Source: Straminergon stramineum
Lineage: Eukaryota; Streptophyta; Bryopsida; Hypnales; Calliergonaceae
Length of the DNA: 64,000 bases
Reading direction: 5' to 3'
NCBI GenBank assembly: GCA_963920665.1
Contig: OY987265.1
Location: 23,069,001-23,133,000 of the forward strand
A program made the position numbers and the translations under genes. This document shows, one piece after another, positions 1 through 12,539 of the stretch; the first letter of the stretch is position 1, and every line of letters starts with the position of its first letter. Under the pieces are notes generated by a model. That model searched no databases. It worked only from the letters and a program-made list of their open reading frames with translations, and was not told the DNA's origin.

Positions 1-1100
1 TTCGAGACAAGCTTGATTTCAAATACTGCATCACCAAATGCATCTTGCCAATAAGTCCTACTTCCTTAGAATTGTCACCAACTTTTTTGATGATTCCACA
101 ACCAAAAAATTGAACAAGATTCAGATGGCTCAAGCCTGCCAAGATTCTTGCTTCTTTTTGACAGTTCTTGAGATATCCAGGATCACCTTCCAACACTTTT
201 GTAGCACACTTAAGTCCAAACCAACTCAATTTGTACACACCTCCACAACTTCCTTGACCAATTTTTTGGATTAGTTTTGGTGGTTTGAAATTATTGGGGA
301 ACTCCAAATTATTCAAGTCTCCTCCATGAACTCGATCCAAATTTCTAAGTCTCAACAATAGATGTCGGGCAAGATCATAATCCTCTGAGATTCCTCTTTG
401 AAGTAAAAGTTCAAGCTTCCTCTTGAGTTCTTGTCCATCTTCAAGAACTTGATCATAGGTAGCTGCATCAAATCACTAGAAGAAAACTATGTTGCAGTGA
501 ACAAAATCCAGGTGACATTTTTGTTCACCGCAACACAATTTTCTGAAAACTGCATTGCAATGATCGTAGTTTTTAGAAAATTGTGTTGCGGTGAACAAAA
601 ATGTCACCTGGATTTTGTTTACCGCAACATAGTTTTCTTCTACTAAATAGAATAGGTTGGATGTCATTGGATTGATTCGGATGGTGGAATAAGTACATAT
701 CCCTCGTTGTATCATAACAACACTTGAGATCTAAAAGTAGCTCATGAAAAGTCTCTTTGTTTTGGAGTTGAAATACTACCAAATGACACCATCGCTTTTC
801 TTCAATGCAATTGTTTATCATAATCTCTACTTTCTTTTGAAGAACAAACAATTCTTCAGATACAAATTGGAATTGGAGATCCAAAGTAGCAATTGACAAC
901 ATTTTGTCAATCCCCCTCATAGCTAGTATGAGTTTGCCCAAAAGATGTATGCATTGATTTTTGTTCAAAACTTTCCCTTCAAAAGATGCATTCAAAGTCT
1001 TCCAACAATTCTCAAGATTTGGTATATCATTGCATAGTCTTTGTAATACCCACTTTGCACTTCTAAGAAATCCTTGTCTTTCATGTGGAGTATGTAATAT
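1..1100 (-). pseudogene. Protein kinase gene, N-terminal part, exon split by a MITE; continues off left edge
   Basis: Read on the minus strand from about 1100 to 1. The first part (1100-646) encodes a helix-rich domain with motifs such as LCNDIPNLENCWKTLNASF and LLLDLKCCYDTTRD. The second part (470-1) encodes a linker, then a kinase N-lobe. Its glycine loop is IGQGSCGGVYK, its lysine strand is CATKVLEG, its helix C is KEARILAGL, and it has the typical HLNLVQFFGCG stretch. The catalytic loop lies beyond position 1. A helical domain before a kinase resembles plant MLKL-like/DUF1221 kinases; that assignment is inference. A 172-bp MITE (474-645) separates the parts. Without it and one AAT duplication the frame runs through without a stop (ILF then DAATYDQV). 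With it, frame and stops are broken. A TAG stop at 1101-1103, possibly a TATAG splice acceptor, bounds the upstream end, so the true start is not seen. The kinase assignment is firm; the subfamily is uncertain. Confidence 0.8.
474..645. mobile_element. CACTA-type foldback MITE inside the kinase exon
   Basis: The two arms are long near-perfect inverted repeats, each running from CACTAGAAGAAAACTATGTT-like sequence to the centre near 560. The left end begins CACTAGAAGAAAAC. The right end is GTTTTCTTCTACTA, two changes from the expected TAGTG. The flanks are AAT at 471-473 and 646-648, the 3-bp duplication expected for CACTA elements. It has no coding capacity. Another member with the same CACTAGAAGAAAA end lies at 50401. 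Confidence 0.85.
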
Positions 1101-1103
1101 CTA

Positions 1104-3030
1104 TAGTTAATGAGATTTCATAACAAAATATAGTGATACCAATTACCCTCTAGTACAAATTAAAAAAATCAAACACATTCAACAAATTAAATTTCATTGA
1201 GTAATAGTTAGAGAGTTGCTATCGACTATATTGAAATAACTTTAATTATATACAAAAATGCTTAAAACAAGACTATTTATAAAAATTGATGTGAGTAAAA
1301 TTGATAACATTATAAAGAACTTTGTTATTTGAACACTACAATATTCTAACATTCTCTTTCAATTCCTAACAATTACTGAAGAATATTTATACTCACTAAG
1401 TAAACCATGCAAAAAACATGTATCTCCAAAATGTGGACAACATGATGATAATCACAATCCACATCAAAAAGTACGCCATTTATTGCAGCAAATGGAGAAA
1501 TATATCAAAGATCTATAATAACTTCAAAACAAATCAAAAGAAAATAGTTAGAAAATAACATTCAAATGAGGAAAAATAGAATGGGCCCCAAAAAACTTCA
1601 ATTATACAATACATTTAAAATCACTTCCTATAAAAATTTCTATCAAAACTATTTACCAATACATAGGTAAATCTACTATCATACAATAATTAATAGTTCC
1701 AAAATACAACAATCTAATCCAAATCTAATAAGTAACAAAACCTTACATTAACATTATAAAGTACAAAGTCAAGAAAGCCACAATAAACGATTCCTAATTT
1801 TGATAATAGACAACAATTGGTATCCAAGAGTGCATTCCAAACTATAACAAAGGTTATGATCTAGGTACACAAGAATAGTGCAATATTTGGATAGTTTAAA
1901 CTAGGATTCATTATTCATTGATAGTTGAAGTCAACAAATTGGAACATAATTGAACAAGATTCACAAATGACGCATCTTAGATACGAATTGGATACATTAA
2001 TGATATCAAGCACATACATTGCTTACTATCCTCAATCTCAAGATTTTACAATGACAACTCATTGGCATTACAACTCTCTATGCAATGCCATGTTTTTAGA
2101 AGAAGACAAGTATAAGGGTTGATAAAGTGTTGGGGGACATGTCACACCTCCTAATTCATAAATCCATATAAAAAAATAGATTGTTTTAACAAATGAAACT
2201 TAGATGTCAATACTATTTAGGTCTTCTTGAATCTTGACAATTACCAAGCAAAATAGGGATAGTTCATTATGAAATACAATGGATTCAAGCAAACATGTTC
2301 AACCTCTAATCTCAATAGATGAATGGTCATATCACAAGAATGTCCTCAAAATTTTATCCACACTTCATTTTGTATAGAATTCATCAAAACTGAATTTGCT
2401 TATATGAAAGTTAGGATGACTTTAATTAAATGAATGTAATGGACTCATGCTCCCAATTTTCCTTCCATTTCTTATAGCAAAAGAATAGGGATCAACTTCA
2501 AAAATCTAAGTTAGTACATGTTGAAATTTATGACTAATTTTAGGTAAGACATAGAACTCATGGAATAGTGGAATAGAAGCAATCACAATAGAGTTTATCC
2601 CACAATTGGCTCCAAGCAACAATTCAAAACCAAAACTACTCCACCTCAATTGCAATCAATAAATCTACTTACTAATAGATAAGTTTCACGACTTCATAAA
2701 AGAATCATGGTTCATAACATATCTCTCATTTGTGTCAAAATTCCAATGTATCCTTCATCCACGGTTGTAACACCATGCTATTTTAATCCTTCATTTTATT
2801 GGTCATTGATTGCTTCTTATCCAAACCTATTGGATGCATTCATCTACTATCTCTTGAAAAGAGCTCCCCCCTCCCTACTCTCCACTTCTCTCCATTTGAA
2901 TTTCATCAAATAAAATAAATCACTTAATCCACCCATATCCCACCCCTCCACACACACATACCAAAACAAAATCCAAAAGAATTTTAGTACAAATACACTT
3001 GAAACTATATTTTTTTAATAAAATGTGAAT
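1104..3030. other. Gene-free AT-rich stretch
   Basis: Upstream of the kinase fragment. Short open frames only, with no recognisable motif, no clear splice pattern and no repeat structure that I could see. It may hold the kinase promoter or an upstream intron. Confidence 0.5.
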
Positions 3031-3420
3031 TTGTTATGAATTTTTGAAGTGTTCAGTCCATCACAGCCCGAAAGAGTTTGTAGACTACCCCAAAACCAAC
3101 AAAAACTAATCCATAACACTCATTTTACTCACCTGTAGCAGTCACTATATTTTCTAACATGGAAGACTTGAAAAAGGCACTTCCTATAATGAACTAACAC
3201 TAAAAAACTGAAAGTTCCTATTGTAGTCACTAATTACTCCATTCTAGTTTAGCTAAGACATTGAATGTGGCCCAAATCTTAATAACTAAAAGAAAACCAT
3301 AATGGACTCATTCTTAGGAGTCCACAATGGGTAAAAGGTCTATAATGGGTTGTTTTATCTTATATTGTGTATGACCTGACATTCAAAACTTGGTAATGGA
3401 CACTGACATTTGGGAAGGTT
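3030..3420. repeat. Dispersed repeat, copy 1 (related to 19210-19500)
   Basis: This shares long collinear blocks with 19210-19500: a GTGAATTT..TTTTTGAAGTGT start, GTAGACTACCCCAAA, CAGTCAC..ATTTTCTAACATGG, and GTCACTAATTACTCCAT. The second copy was later split by a LINE and a giant LTR. No coding potential. The outer ends are approximate. Confidence 0.55.
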
Positions 3421-4082
3421 TTTGAGGTTTATTAGCTATTTTCCTTCTATTCCCAAATTGAATTGTTTTTTCAAGTCTAGAGTTCCATTATTTTATTTAT
3501 TTTATATTCAAAATAGAATTTTTACACCGATTTTTTGCTGATGTTTTCAAATCACAATAGGTTTTTTATCCAATTCCACCGGCTAACTTTGAACTAGCCA
3601 TTGGTTCTTCTCCAACATTGATAGGCACTATGACTATAAATCTTATGAATTTTAGAGTGAGCAAATTACTAAAGTTATGACATGTAGTTGATGTCAAAGA
3701 GTGTAGTCTCAATTATGGAAATTGCATTCTGATGGATTTGGAATGCCAATCATGTGAAAATTTTATCTCAAACAACATTCATATTCTTTTGCAATGAAAT
3801 TTCATTTCATTTGTGTCCAAAAAACAAAAACAAAAAACAACATTCATAATGTTGATTGTGGAAATCATTCCAAAACTACCCAAACAACATTAACTACAAG
3901 AATAGTGTCTCCTGATGGTGGGTGAAAAAGTCACCTAGCTCTAGATCCTTGGATAGGTTTGATAAGGTTTATTGGCTGTGTCCTTTGGACAGAGACTATG
4001 GCAACGACTTCGCATCGACTTTGGTTTGTGAAAGTTCCAATCCTACCTACAACCGTATGCACACTACATGATCAAAGGTCTG

Positions 4083-4285
4083 ACGATTGGTTCGGGGGAT
4101 TTGCTTGGGCAGGGGGTCCGATTGGGGGGGTTTGCTTGGGCAAGGGGTCCGATTGGAGGGGTTTGTCTGGGTAGGGGTCTGATTGGGGGGATTTGCTTGG
4201 GTAGGGGGTCCTATTGGAGGAGGTCCAACTAGATAAGGGGTCTAATTGGGGGGGTCTGACTGGGCAAGGGGGCGATTGGGTAGAT
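4083..4285. repeat. G-rich minisatellite, about 31-bp unit
   Basis: About six to seven imperfect tandem copies of a unit like GATTGGGGGGATTTGCTTGG followed by GCAGGGGGTCC. The strand is strongly G-rich, in contrast to the AT-rich surroundings. A short open frame runs through part of it (GGFAWAGGPIGG-like) but only reflects the repeat. Confidence 0.8.
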
Positions 4286-6340
4286 TAGGGTCGATCCTAT
4301 ATGTCCTCCTCACTCAAGAAGTTCAACTTGCAACACTGCCCTTGTCTCACTCCTCTCTCACACACCACCAACAGTCTCTAAAATAATTTCTCACAACAAT
4401 GATGCAGCTTAAACCCTAAGTTAGTTCTCTTGCACGTTCTTCCTATCCCGCCCTTATCATCACTTTTCAAGGATAAAGGCCATAGTAGCCATGGCTCCTC
4501 CTATCGTTGCCTAATATGTTGCTTCTCCTTCCCGTTGTTGCTCTACTCCACTTCTAGAGCTTTGAGCTTCGCGCATTCGACAACCTGATGGTAGGGTTTA
4601 GAGTCATCGTTGGCTCTATCTTCATCATTTTCATCACTGCATTTTTCTAGTGGGAGTAGATGGTTATTTGTTGATAATTTTTTTTTGCAAAGCGCAGCGT
4701 GGACATTGTTGTGTGTCAAATGTCGTGGTAGTAAAGGAACGAGTTCAAGTATCACAATTGCAGAGGAGCTTCATCATTGCTCTTTAGAACTCCGATTTTG
4801 AGGTACAAAAATATTTGTCCTATTGGTTGATTTAGGGCAATAAATCATGTCCTTCATTCAAGGTTTTGTAGCTATGTGAAATGATTTGAATTGATCATGT
4901 CATGAAGATTCAAGGCAACCAATGTACTTACAATCTAAATTAATTGGTGCACATGTTTTTTTTTACCTCACTTAGCAATCATATATACATCACCTTATGA
5001 GATGATTTGTACCGTTATATGATCTGTGTTGTTAGTAGGGTCCAACATCAAAGCTATGCACTACCCAAACAAGACCAGTCCAACCTTGTGTTGTTAGGTA
5101 CGAATATAAATGTTCTCAAATGTTCAATGCACAAATTTTGGTGTCCATTCCTACCAAACAAATTCTAGTTTTGGTTTTGTTTGTGAGCATGGTTAACCTA
5201 AGAAGCCTAAATTAGGTCTCATGTTTTGTTTTTCTTTTTTCTTTTTTCTAGCAGTTTTGAGTAGGTAGAATGTGGACTTCCTTTTGTTCAAATTTATTTG
5301 TTTTTTACCAACAATGCCAAATTCTTGATTTTGATGCTATGATTATTTAATTCACAATATGAATTTGTCATATTGAAACCATAAGTTCTTGATCCTTTAG
5401 GGTTTAATCTCTAGTGCTAGAAAGCCATCACTTGTTATTCTTTACACAAACCCTCTATTTTATTTTAAGGTCTTATACTTGATTTCAAAAGGTACAATAA
5501 AGGTTTAGTTCTCATTTCTATTTAATAGAAATATGGTGTTCTCACCTCTCTCTCATAGTTCATGTCATGGTATCATCTTCTATGCCTATGAGTGTTGCAT
5601 GTACTCTCCTCAAAACATGTTTGTTGTCATGGCACAACTCCACTCTCTAGCAACAACTCATTGTCGTTTATCAAGGATGACCACATCAAAGCTCAACCTC
5701 CTTGAGACCATAAGCTTAGAGTAAGAATTACTTTTTTTTTTATCAATTCTCTTGATTTGGAATAAGCATACTAAAGCACATTAAATTTGTATGATGTGTT
5801 GATTTTTGTGCTCCATAGTTTCAACTTGGGTTCAAGGTTGTTTACCAGTATTGATTATAAGGTTGGATTGTGGTGCGGATGCAAGTGAGGGTAGAGTTGT
5901 CCGGAAAAGATACATAGAGGGTCTTTGACTCCATGGTGCAAAGTATAGCAAAATCTCTCTATGTGACCATCTGAAGTAGAAGAAACTATTTGCATAGGAT
6001 TGTGATTCTCAAAAGATCATGCCTACAAATGTGGGGTTAGTGAATATTACCAATTGTTAAAGGTGCAAATCAAGAGGAGGTAAACAATCCACACAATTGA
6101 AAATTGTTCTCATGATTGTTTGATTGTATTTTGCTAAGCTTGATATCACCTCATACTCGATGAAGATAGCTTTGTTGTTGTGAATTTTCATTTGGACACA
6201 ATTCAATTTGAGGAGCATTTCATTGCTTAGTAGGTCATGTGTACATTTTTTAGGTCTTAATTGAGTTATGGTTTAAGATACTTTTTTCATCCTATTTTCT
6301 CAAACTAACTCTTTCATGTTGGACATTTGCAGGTATATTT
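4286..6340. other. Gene-free stretch
   Basis: Mixed-composition sequence with short open frames on both strands and no family I recognise. Around 4300-4480 there is a CT-rich stretch that could resemble a plant 5' UTR, but no supported coding frame follows. Confidence 0.4.
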
Positions 6341-6398
6341 GTATATTTGTACAATTTGTGGAAAAATTTGTATATTTGTACAATTTGTGGAAAAATTT
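6341..6398. repeat. Perfect 29-bp tandem duplication
   Basis: Two adjacent identical copies of a 29-bp unit beginning GTATATTTGTACAATTTGTG (6341-6369 and 6370-6398). A third partial start follows. Confidence 0.9.
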
Positions 6399-6845
6399 GT
6401 ATTTTGGAAATCCATAAATTGGATATCTGTCAAGGCCAATTCACCAACCTCCATTGCAGTTCAAATATTACATAAAAAGGTGATCAAATGAATAGCTTAT
6501 AGTTCCTCAAAGTCTTAATTCCTTAACGTCCAAATCCACCACCTATTTCAAAGATGTGTTCTAAAATTTTTGATGAATCAAAAAAATGTAGATATATAAT
6601 GAAAAGTTGTCAATCTCAATTTGTAGATCACATCTATACAGTTGGATTTATCCAAAAATTATTCATAGTTTTTAATTCATTTTGCAAAGTTATCTTTTGA
6701 AATTCAATTGAAAGTCCCCAATTAACAATTTTTTGTTAAAAATATTTATAATGAATTTGGAAGAATGTGCACTATGAGATGGTATAATTTTTATTATTTG
6801 ATTTTACTTATTTTGGAAAATCATTGTTATGGTCTCACTTTTTAA

Positions 6846-7409
6846 CCCCTAAATGCCCTCACCCTTCTCCAAATTTGGAGAATTTCAAAGATGTCTTATA
6901 AAATGTAACTAAGAGGGATATTTTGAACTTGTTGTATGAATAAAATTTGTACATTATGAATTTCAGATTCTATCCATATGGTTAGATCTATAATTGTTGT
7001 CACCAATATTTTTGTATAAAATTTGAAACTTGAAATTCAAAATTATTTTGTAATTTGATTACGAATAAGATATTCACAATTTATATATGAAATTTGTTGT
7101 GATTTCTTGAAATGTAACACTCTAAGTGTTGTGATTTTTTGAGATTTTTTGGTTGTTTCATTTTATGAGTTGACTTTTATAAGAGCACTTTTTCATTGAA
7201 ATCTTCGAAATTTTGGATGAATCACTACATGAAATGAGGCATAAAAATTTCACAAATCATCCCCTTTCTAATCGGATTACACATGTATGAAGCTAACTTC
7301 CCATATAATATATATTAAAAATCCATACTTCAAAAAGTCAATGACGGATGAGAAAACTATGTTTGATTATGTACATCTTTCACTTTCTAGATGGTTGGTC
7401 GTTTAGGGG
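6846..7409. mobile_element. TTAA-flanked non-autonomous element (copy A)
   Basis: Flanked by TTAA at 6842-6845 and 7410-7413. The ends are CCCCTAAATGCCC and GGTCGTTTAGGGG, giving an inverted CCCCTAAA terminus. It is 564 bp, AT-rich and has no coding frame. The end structure matches the other TTAA elements in the window, while the interior differs from most of them. Confidence 0.7.
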
Positions 7410-7413
7410 TTAA

Positions 7414-8110
7414 ACTAAGAATGAAATTTGATATAAACCAATTTTTTCATTTAAAAAAAATCACAATATCTTATTTTGAAAATCCATACCGTACAAATCG
7501 TAGTCAATTCATACAAATGGTAGTCAACTAAGACAAGAACGAAGGAAAATTTGAATGGATGAAAAATTGTATGGGATGTAGTGAAGAGAAGGCTTACAAT
7601 CTGTTCATTGTCTATTATATGGATGTTGGCACGTCAAAGGATTAAATGTGTAAGAATACATTCAGCTACCCTATATATTATATATATCATGTATAATTTA
7701 GAGGACTAATTGTAACATTTGAAACATGGTATAAAACTATTTATTATAAATAAAACAAAATTTAAATTAAATTTTCTTCAAATTTTTATTCTATTATAAG
7801 TATGTATGAGTTTGTTACTGTTATGAATGGGATAGAGCCTCACGGTTGCACCGTTCTTGTTCTTACCTTCATGGAATTTCTTCAGATCAAATTCAATTTT
7901 GACTATTAGCATAAGCAACTGAATAATATTTGGCAGAAAGAACTTCCTATAAGCTTTCTTCAAGAATAGGGTTCTTAATTCTTTGCAATGAAATTCCATT
8001 TCCTTCGTTTCCAGAAAAAACAAACAAACTAGGGTTCAATCAATGAGGTAACTGATATCCCTAGATGTTTGGTTCATATATTATAGGATGACTTGAATGT
8101 GATATTGCAT
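7414..8110. other. Gene-free stretch
   Basis: AT-rich sequence with no supported gene. A minus-strand open frame at 7778-8023 has no recognisable motif. Confidence 0.4.
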
Positions 8111-8119
8111 TCTTCCAAG

Positions 8120-8880
8120 TTATGTAAGAGAGTCATAACTAATTTCAACCACTTCCTAAAACTGACCAATCCTGATTCTTGCCTAAAATGTACTCCTACT
8201 ATTTATAAGAGTCTATGGTCGATTTTAAAAACACCTATTTTCAGCACTTTGAAAATTCATAATTTATTCATACAATGTCCAAAAAATGCATTCTAAAGGA
8301 ATCTAAAATACCCTTTTTTCCTTTAACGAATGGGAACCCATTGCATTAAAAACCAGAGAACAAAGCAACCAAGCCACAAAGGCTGGACACTGAAGAGATA
8401 AGAGCAAAAACAGGAAAAGAGTTGAAAGAACAGGAAGGAGGACCCTTCAAATTCCAGATGATGTTAGCATCCTGTCTACGTGCAATGAGCAAGGACTTGA
8501 GCCAAACTCTGTCAAATTCAATCCAAATATTTCCAGTAGCTTGGGGATGACTACAAGTCTTGAGTTGCGCCTTCAGTTGTGCAACGCGTCCAACATCAAG
8601 GAGAGCGTCCCAAATGGCTTTTTGCGTGAGGTCTGGAGGCCATCTGTTGTGATTGAACATGGTGTTGTTCCACAAGATCCAAATTATCCAAAGAGGGTTA
8701 AAATACCCTTTTGATTGCTAACAAGATCCCCTAAATTTTTTTTCTATATAATAATGAGAACCATGCTAAATTGCTTATTTCGTCAATTTTAAGTGTAGTT
8801 ACTTTAATGAGAGCTATTTGATTTTCATTACATTCTCCAGTGATGTATAATTTCATTACTTGAAGCAAAAAGAAATCAAT
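8120..8880 (+). repeat. Dispersed repeat R, copy 1, split by a LINE
   Basis: Contains GATTCTTGCCTAAAATGTAC, a CATAATTTATTCATACAATG block and a GAACCATGCTAAATTGCTTA block. The same blocks, in the same order, occur near 9100-9480, 28680-28960 and 35690-35960. They occur inverted near 58000-58380 and at the right edge (63930-64000). The copy continues on both sides of the LINE at 8318-8698. Confidence 0.65.
8318..8698 (-). mobile_element. 5'-truncated LINE, 3' end of ORF2
   Basis: Flanked by a perfect 14-bp duplication, TAAAATACCCTTTT, at 8304-8317 and 8699-8712. The minus strand keeps an open frame with MWNNTMFNHNRWPP and AIWDALLDVGR, typical of the region after the zinc-knuckle of plant LINE reverse transcriptases. 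The frame ends near 8346. The copy is only 381 bp, so it was dead on arrival. It landed inside repeat R. The larger copy at 19510-20835 has a similar TLWKERNNMVFN-type motif. Confidence 0.8.
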
Positions 8881-9099
8881 CTCTTATTTTCTATAGTCAA
8901 GGTTGCAATGTGCAAAAAGTAAAATACTCATTTTTGTGTGGGTTTGCCTCAGGGCTGATGGACTTGACTCTTCTTATACACTTCGGTTGATGGAACAAAA
9001 GAAGGCAAGATTTGATTGGAAGAGATTACTTTTTATGTTTTATTCCATGTGTTGAGAAGTGCACATATTGATAAGGTAAATGCATGGCTACACCTACTT

Positions 9100-9480
9100 G
9101 TGGCATGTTTCTAGATCAATACTTCAAAATTATTCCCTCTAGCCTCTTTTCATAGGAACCTAGAGCCAACTTGGAATACACCTACTTCTAGTATTTTCAA
9201 AGTCATAGTTTCTTCATACAATGTCCAAAATATATATGTTAAGAATATCTCAAGTCCTCCTTTGAAGCCCAATAAAATGTTACAAAAACTTAGAGATGAT
9301 TTAATAATAAGATTCATTCTCAAATGCTTATTCAGACGATTTTTAGGTGTACTTTCCTTCTACTGAGAATGATGTGATATAATAGTATGCTTGTGGTGTA
9401 CCCAACCACATTGCTTATTTGGAAAACTAGACTACAGCAACTCTACAGTTGTGTTAGCAATGCGATTTAGGTTACTTTTT
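9100..9480 (+). repeat. Dispersed repeat R, copy 2
   Basis: A diverged copy of the repeat at 8120-8880, recognised by the CATAGTTTCTTCATACAATG-like block, the following GTCCAAAATATA, and the CAAATGCTTATTCAGACGAT block. No coding potential. Confidence 0.5.
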
Positions 9481-10131
9481 TAGTAATGAATTGTAATGGA
9501 GATGGTATTTGAAAGAATGTATTCTAGACTGATGAAAGAATGAATTCCCTTTCTGATGATCTCAACCTCTCCATGACTAAGTAAATTCTTTTTTGAAAGA
9601 TGGCCAATGAATAACTAAAAATTGGAAAGTTTAGGGAACTCGGGTGCTCATGAAGTCATTACCCTTGGATAGACAAAATCAAAATGTAGGTTTACTTCTG
9701 GGTAGACATTTACACATATCTCCTTTTGAAATGCTTGGTTAGAAGCTTTTTTGAACAAGCACACTGCAAAGAGGGGCAATTGGGCATTTTGATTTTTCCT
9801 ACCAAGTGCCTTATTACAAAGTATTTGAATTTGTAATACAAGACTCACTTTGTAAGTAGAGAAGGGCATACCCAAGATATTAGATGAAGGTATGGGTTGG
9901 GCTCTATCCTAAAATTGAAGATATTGTCAATAATTGTAGGTAGCTAGCAAGGTGTGAAATTGGTGTCACTTTGTAATACTTACTTGTACAAAGACTCTCA
10001 ATGGACTTCTCTTAGTGTAGATGCTCATCATGTAAATATTGATTGCTAGTAAGTCCACTTACAGGGTTTTGATGTGGATATTGTAATAAGAGCTTAGTTT
10101 AGGAGTTCGATATGGCTCGATGATGTGCAAA
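9481..10131. other. Gene-free stretch
   Basis: No recognisable gene or repeat. A 75-codon minus-strand open frame at 9648-9875 has no motif I can assign. Confidence 0.4.
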
Positions 10132-10262
10132 AACTACAAGGGAGTAGTGTCAATTCAAACATTTTGAGTCAACTCGGAGGGGTTGATTCAAACAATTTGT
10201 GTCAATTTAGACATTGTTAGTCAATTCGGAGGGGTTGATTCGGCTACTATTTTCTTGTAGTT
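10132..10262. mobile_element. Possible CACTA-related foldback MITE
   Basis: Ends AACTACAAGGGAGTAGT and ACTATTTTCTTGTAGTT are inverted. They resemble the CACTACAAGAAAA ends of other MITEs here with the first base changed. The interior has a direct repeat containing TCGGAGGGGTTGATTC. No clear target duplication, so the call is tentative. Confidence 0.4.
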
Positions 10263-10637
10263 AAATCAATATTATTATGATTTGCCACAAAGGGTTAGGA
10301 TAACAAATTTTTCTTGTGCCTACATCTTCATTTTATGGGGAATAAGGAAGTTAACCCATAAATGTCGACACAAACGTTGTATAGAAAGTAGAGATCTTCT
10401 ATAGTAGTTTGACTTCCAATGAGTGCTTTTGAATTTTTGTAAACCAATAATTCCCATGTGTGGTATCAAAATGAATGATTTCCATGGGCACTAGTCTATC
10501 TTTTAAGGATTAAGTAGAGCTCATACTTGCTACATTTTGAATGTTCTTCCAAAGTTTGTGTAGGTAAGTGGTGGGATTTGAGAATGTAGTAGTAGAGCTC
10601 AAATGTTAGGATCCTCATAAGTTCTCTATCTAGTTAA

Positions 10638-11578
10638 CCCCTAAAGGACCAAACAATATTTTTTGGCAACATAGCAATCTAGGGCAGCTCACTATGAATG
10701 GAATTTTTATTTCTTTTCTTTGAAATTTTCACACAACATGTGCCCGAGGAGTAGCTTTAAGGCCCAACAATTTTCATAACTTTTGAATACATGGTTAAAA
10801 GTTATTGTATGATATGTAGTTTTCATTGCTCTGCGGGCAGCCCAAGTAGGAAAAAAACTTCTTTAAAACTTACTTTTTTTTAAAATAAAAATTTGAAATT
10901 GGTTTTCTAGATTTATATATACTTGGAAAGATTTTAAACCTTCCATTTTGATTTATGAAATGAAAGTTATGAAGGTTTTTAGTTGTGGGTAGTTTGTGGT
11001 AGTAATGGAATCTCTACTGTAAAATAAACTTTGAAGACCTTTCTTTAACTCAATTTTCAATATTTTTGGAAAAAAATAAAAGCATGAGGTGTAGATTGTT
11101 TAATACAACATCATAACCATTGGGATTGGCATTTTTCAATTCCATAAATAAATGATTAACAATTTAGTATTTTGAATCATTCTCTACTTCTTTCTACTTA
11201 CTAATTTTTTCATATATGTTGTACAATTCCAAATGATCTAAAATTTTTCAAGCATGTAGCCAATATGACTTGATGAATTAATCCAAAGAGTTGCAAACAT
11301 TTTGGATATTTTTTCATAATGATATGGCTTTGTGAAGTGCATCTGCCCGGATTTTTGTAGGGCCAAAAAAATGTTTTTTGTCACTTCAAATGTTGATATC
11401 TTGAAATCCACATGGTGGAAGTTTTTGAATTTTTTTCCACATTTTTCAAACCAGCATACTACAAGATCCTATGGTTAGATTTGAACTAAAATGTATTTTT
11501 TCTAAAATTTGGTACTTGTACTAGAAATAGCAATTTTGGAGCGTTTTGGGTGAAAACATAGTCAAAAACCTTTAGGGG
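10638..11578. mobile_element. TTAA-flanked non-autonomous element (copy B)
   Basis: Flanked by TTAA at 10634-10637 and 11579-11582. The ends are CCCCTAAAGGACC and ACCTTTAGGGG. It is 941 bp with no coding frame. The right-end interior (TTTTGGGTGAAAACATAGTC) is the reverse complement of the left-end interior of the element at 27162-28086, so these two belong to one subfamily in opposite orientations. Confidence 0.75.
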
Positions 11579-11582
11579 TTAA

Positions 11583-12535
11583 GAGGAATAATGTCCAAGA
11601 ATAGTTACCATTGCTAGGCGGATCAATAATTCTTTTAATAAAATCCAAACTTGCTTGCACACACAAGGTTACATTTCTACATTCACAACCCAAATGTGCA
11701 TCTTAAAATTCAATTTGCATGTGTGAAATAGTGAAAAGTTAATTTGCACCAATTGACGGAAACCTAAATAAATACAATTTGATTTTAAGGATTATTAGGG
11801 GTTAAATTAGAGCCTCTCTATCTAGAGAAATTTTAGAGTCTTCAAAACCGTTTAGAATAGTTAAGAAAGAGGAACACTATTCATGTCTACATTTGTGCCC
11901 TAATCCAACAGTTTGATGGTGAGTCTTCCAAGCATGTCCAAGAACTCACATATGATTTGATTACAATATATGAGAAATACAAGGATTAGTTTGATTTGAC
12001 TAGATAATTGAAATGAATTTTTATTCCTTTTCTTAGAATTACACGTTCCCTCTCAATTATCTTAGACGTAATATTTTCATAATTTTTAAAACTTCAGGAA
12101 ATTTAAAGGTTCCTTGAAAATTAGTTTTGGAAGTATTTCAAAAGGGGACAATTGACCAATAATGACTAGTATTATACAACACAAGATTTGCTCCAAGCTT
12201 TCTTTACATCCAAGTCAGTCTTTGTGTTCAAGACTAGAGCAGAACAGGTCCGTTGTCGAGTAGAGAGTCCTTGCCTTGGGAAAACACGAGGCTTCTAGCT
12301 ACAACTAGATGTGGTCCAAATAATGGAAGATCCCGTGGCCAAAGTCACAAACATAATAATAAACTCCCCCCTCGATGATGCCATATGAACCAAAATATTA
12401 TCACATTTTCATACACCCCTCCAAAGATGTCATGGAGTCTCAATATACATCATGTGTGGTAAAAAATAGTAGAAACAAAGTCATATCCTTCATAAACTCC
12501 CTTTGAAAAAGTGTCTAATAGATGAATGAGTGCCA
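11583..12535. other. Gene-free stretch with an isolated TTAA-type terminus
   Basis: No gene is supported. An isolated ATTAGGGGTTAAA near 11796 looks like one end of another TTAA-type element, but I could not find a matching partner end. Confidence 0.35.
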
Positions 12536-12539
12536 CGTC

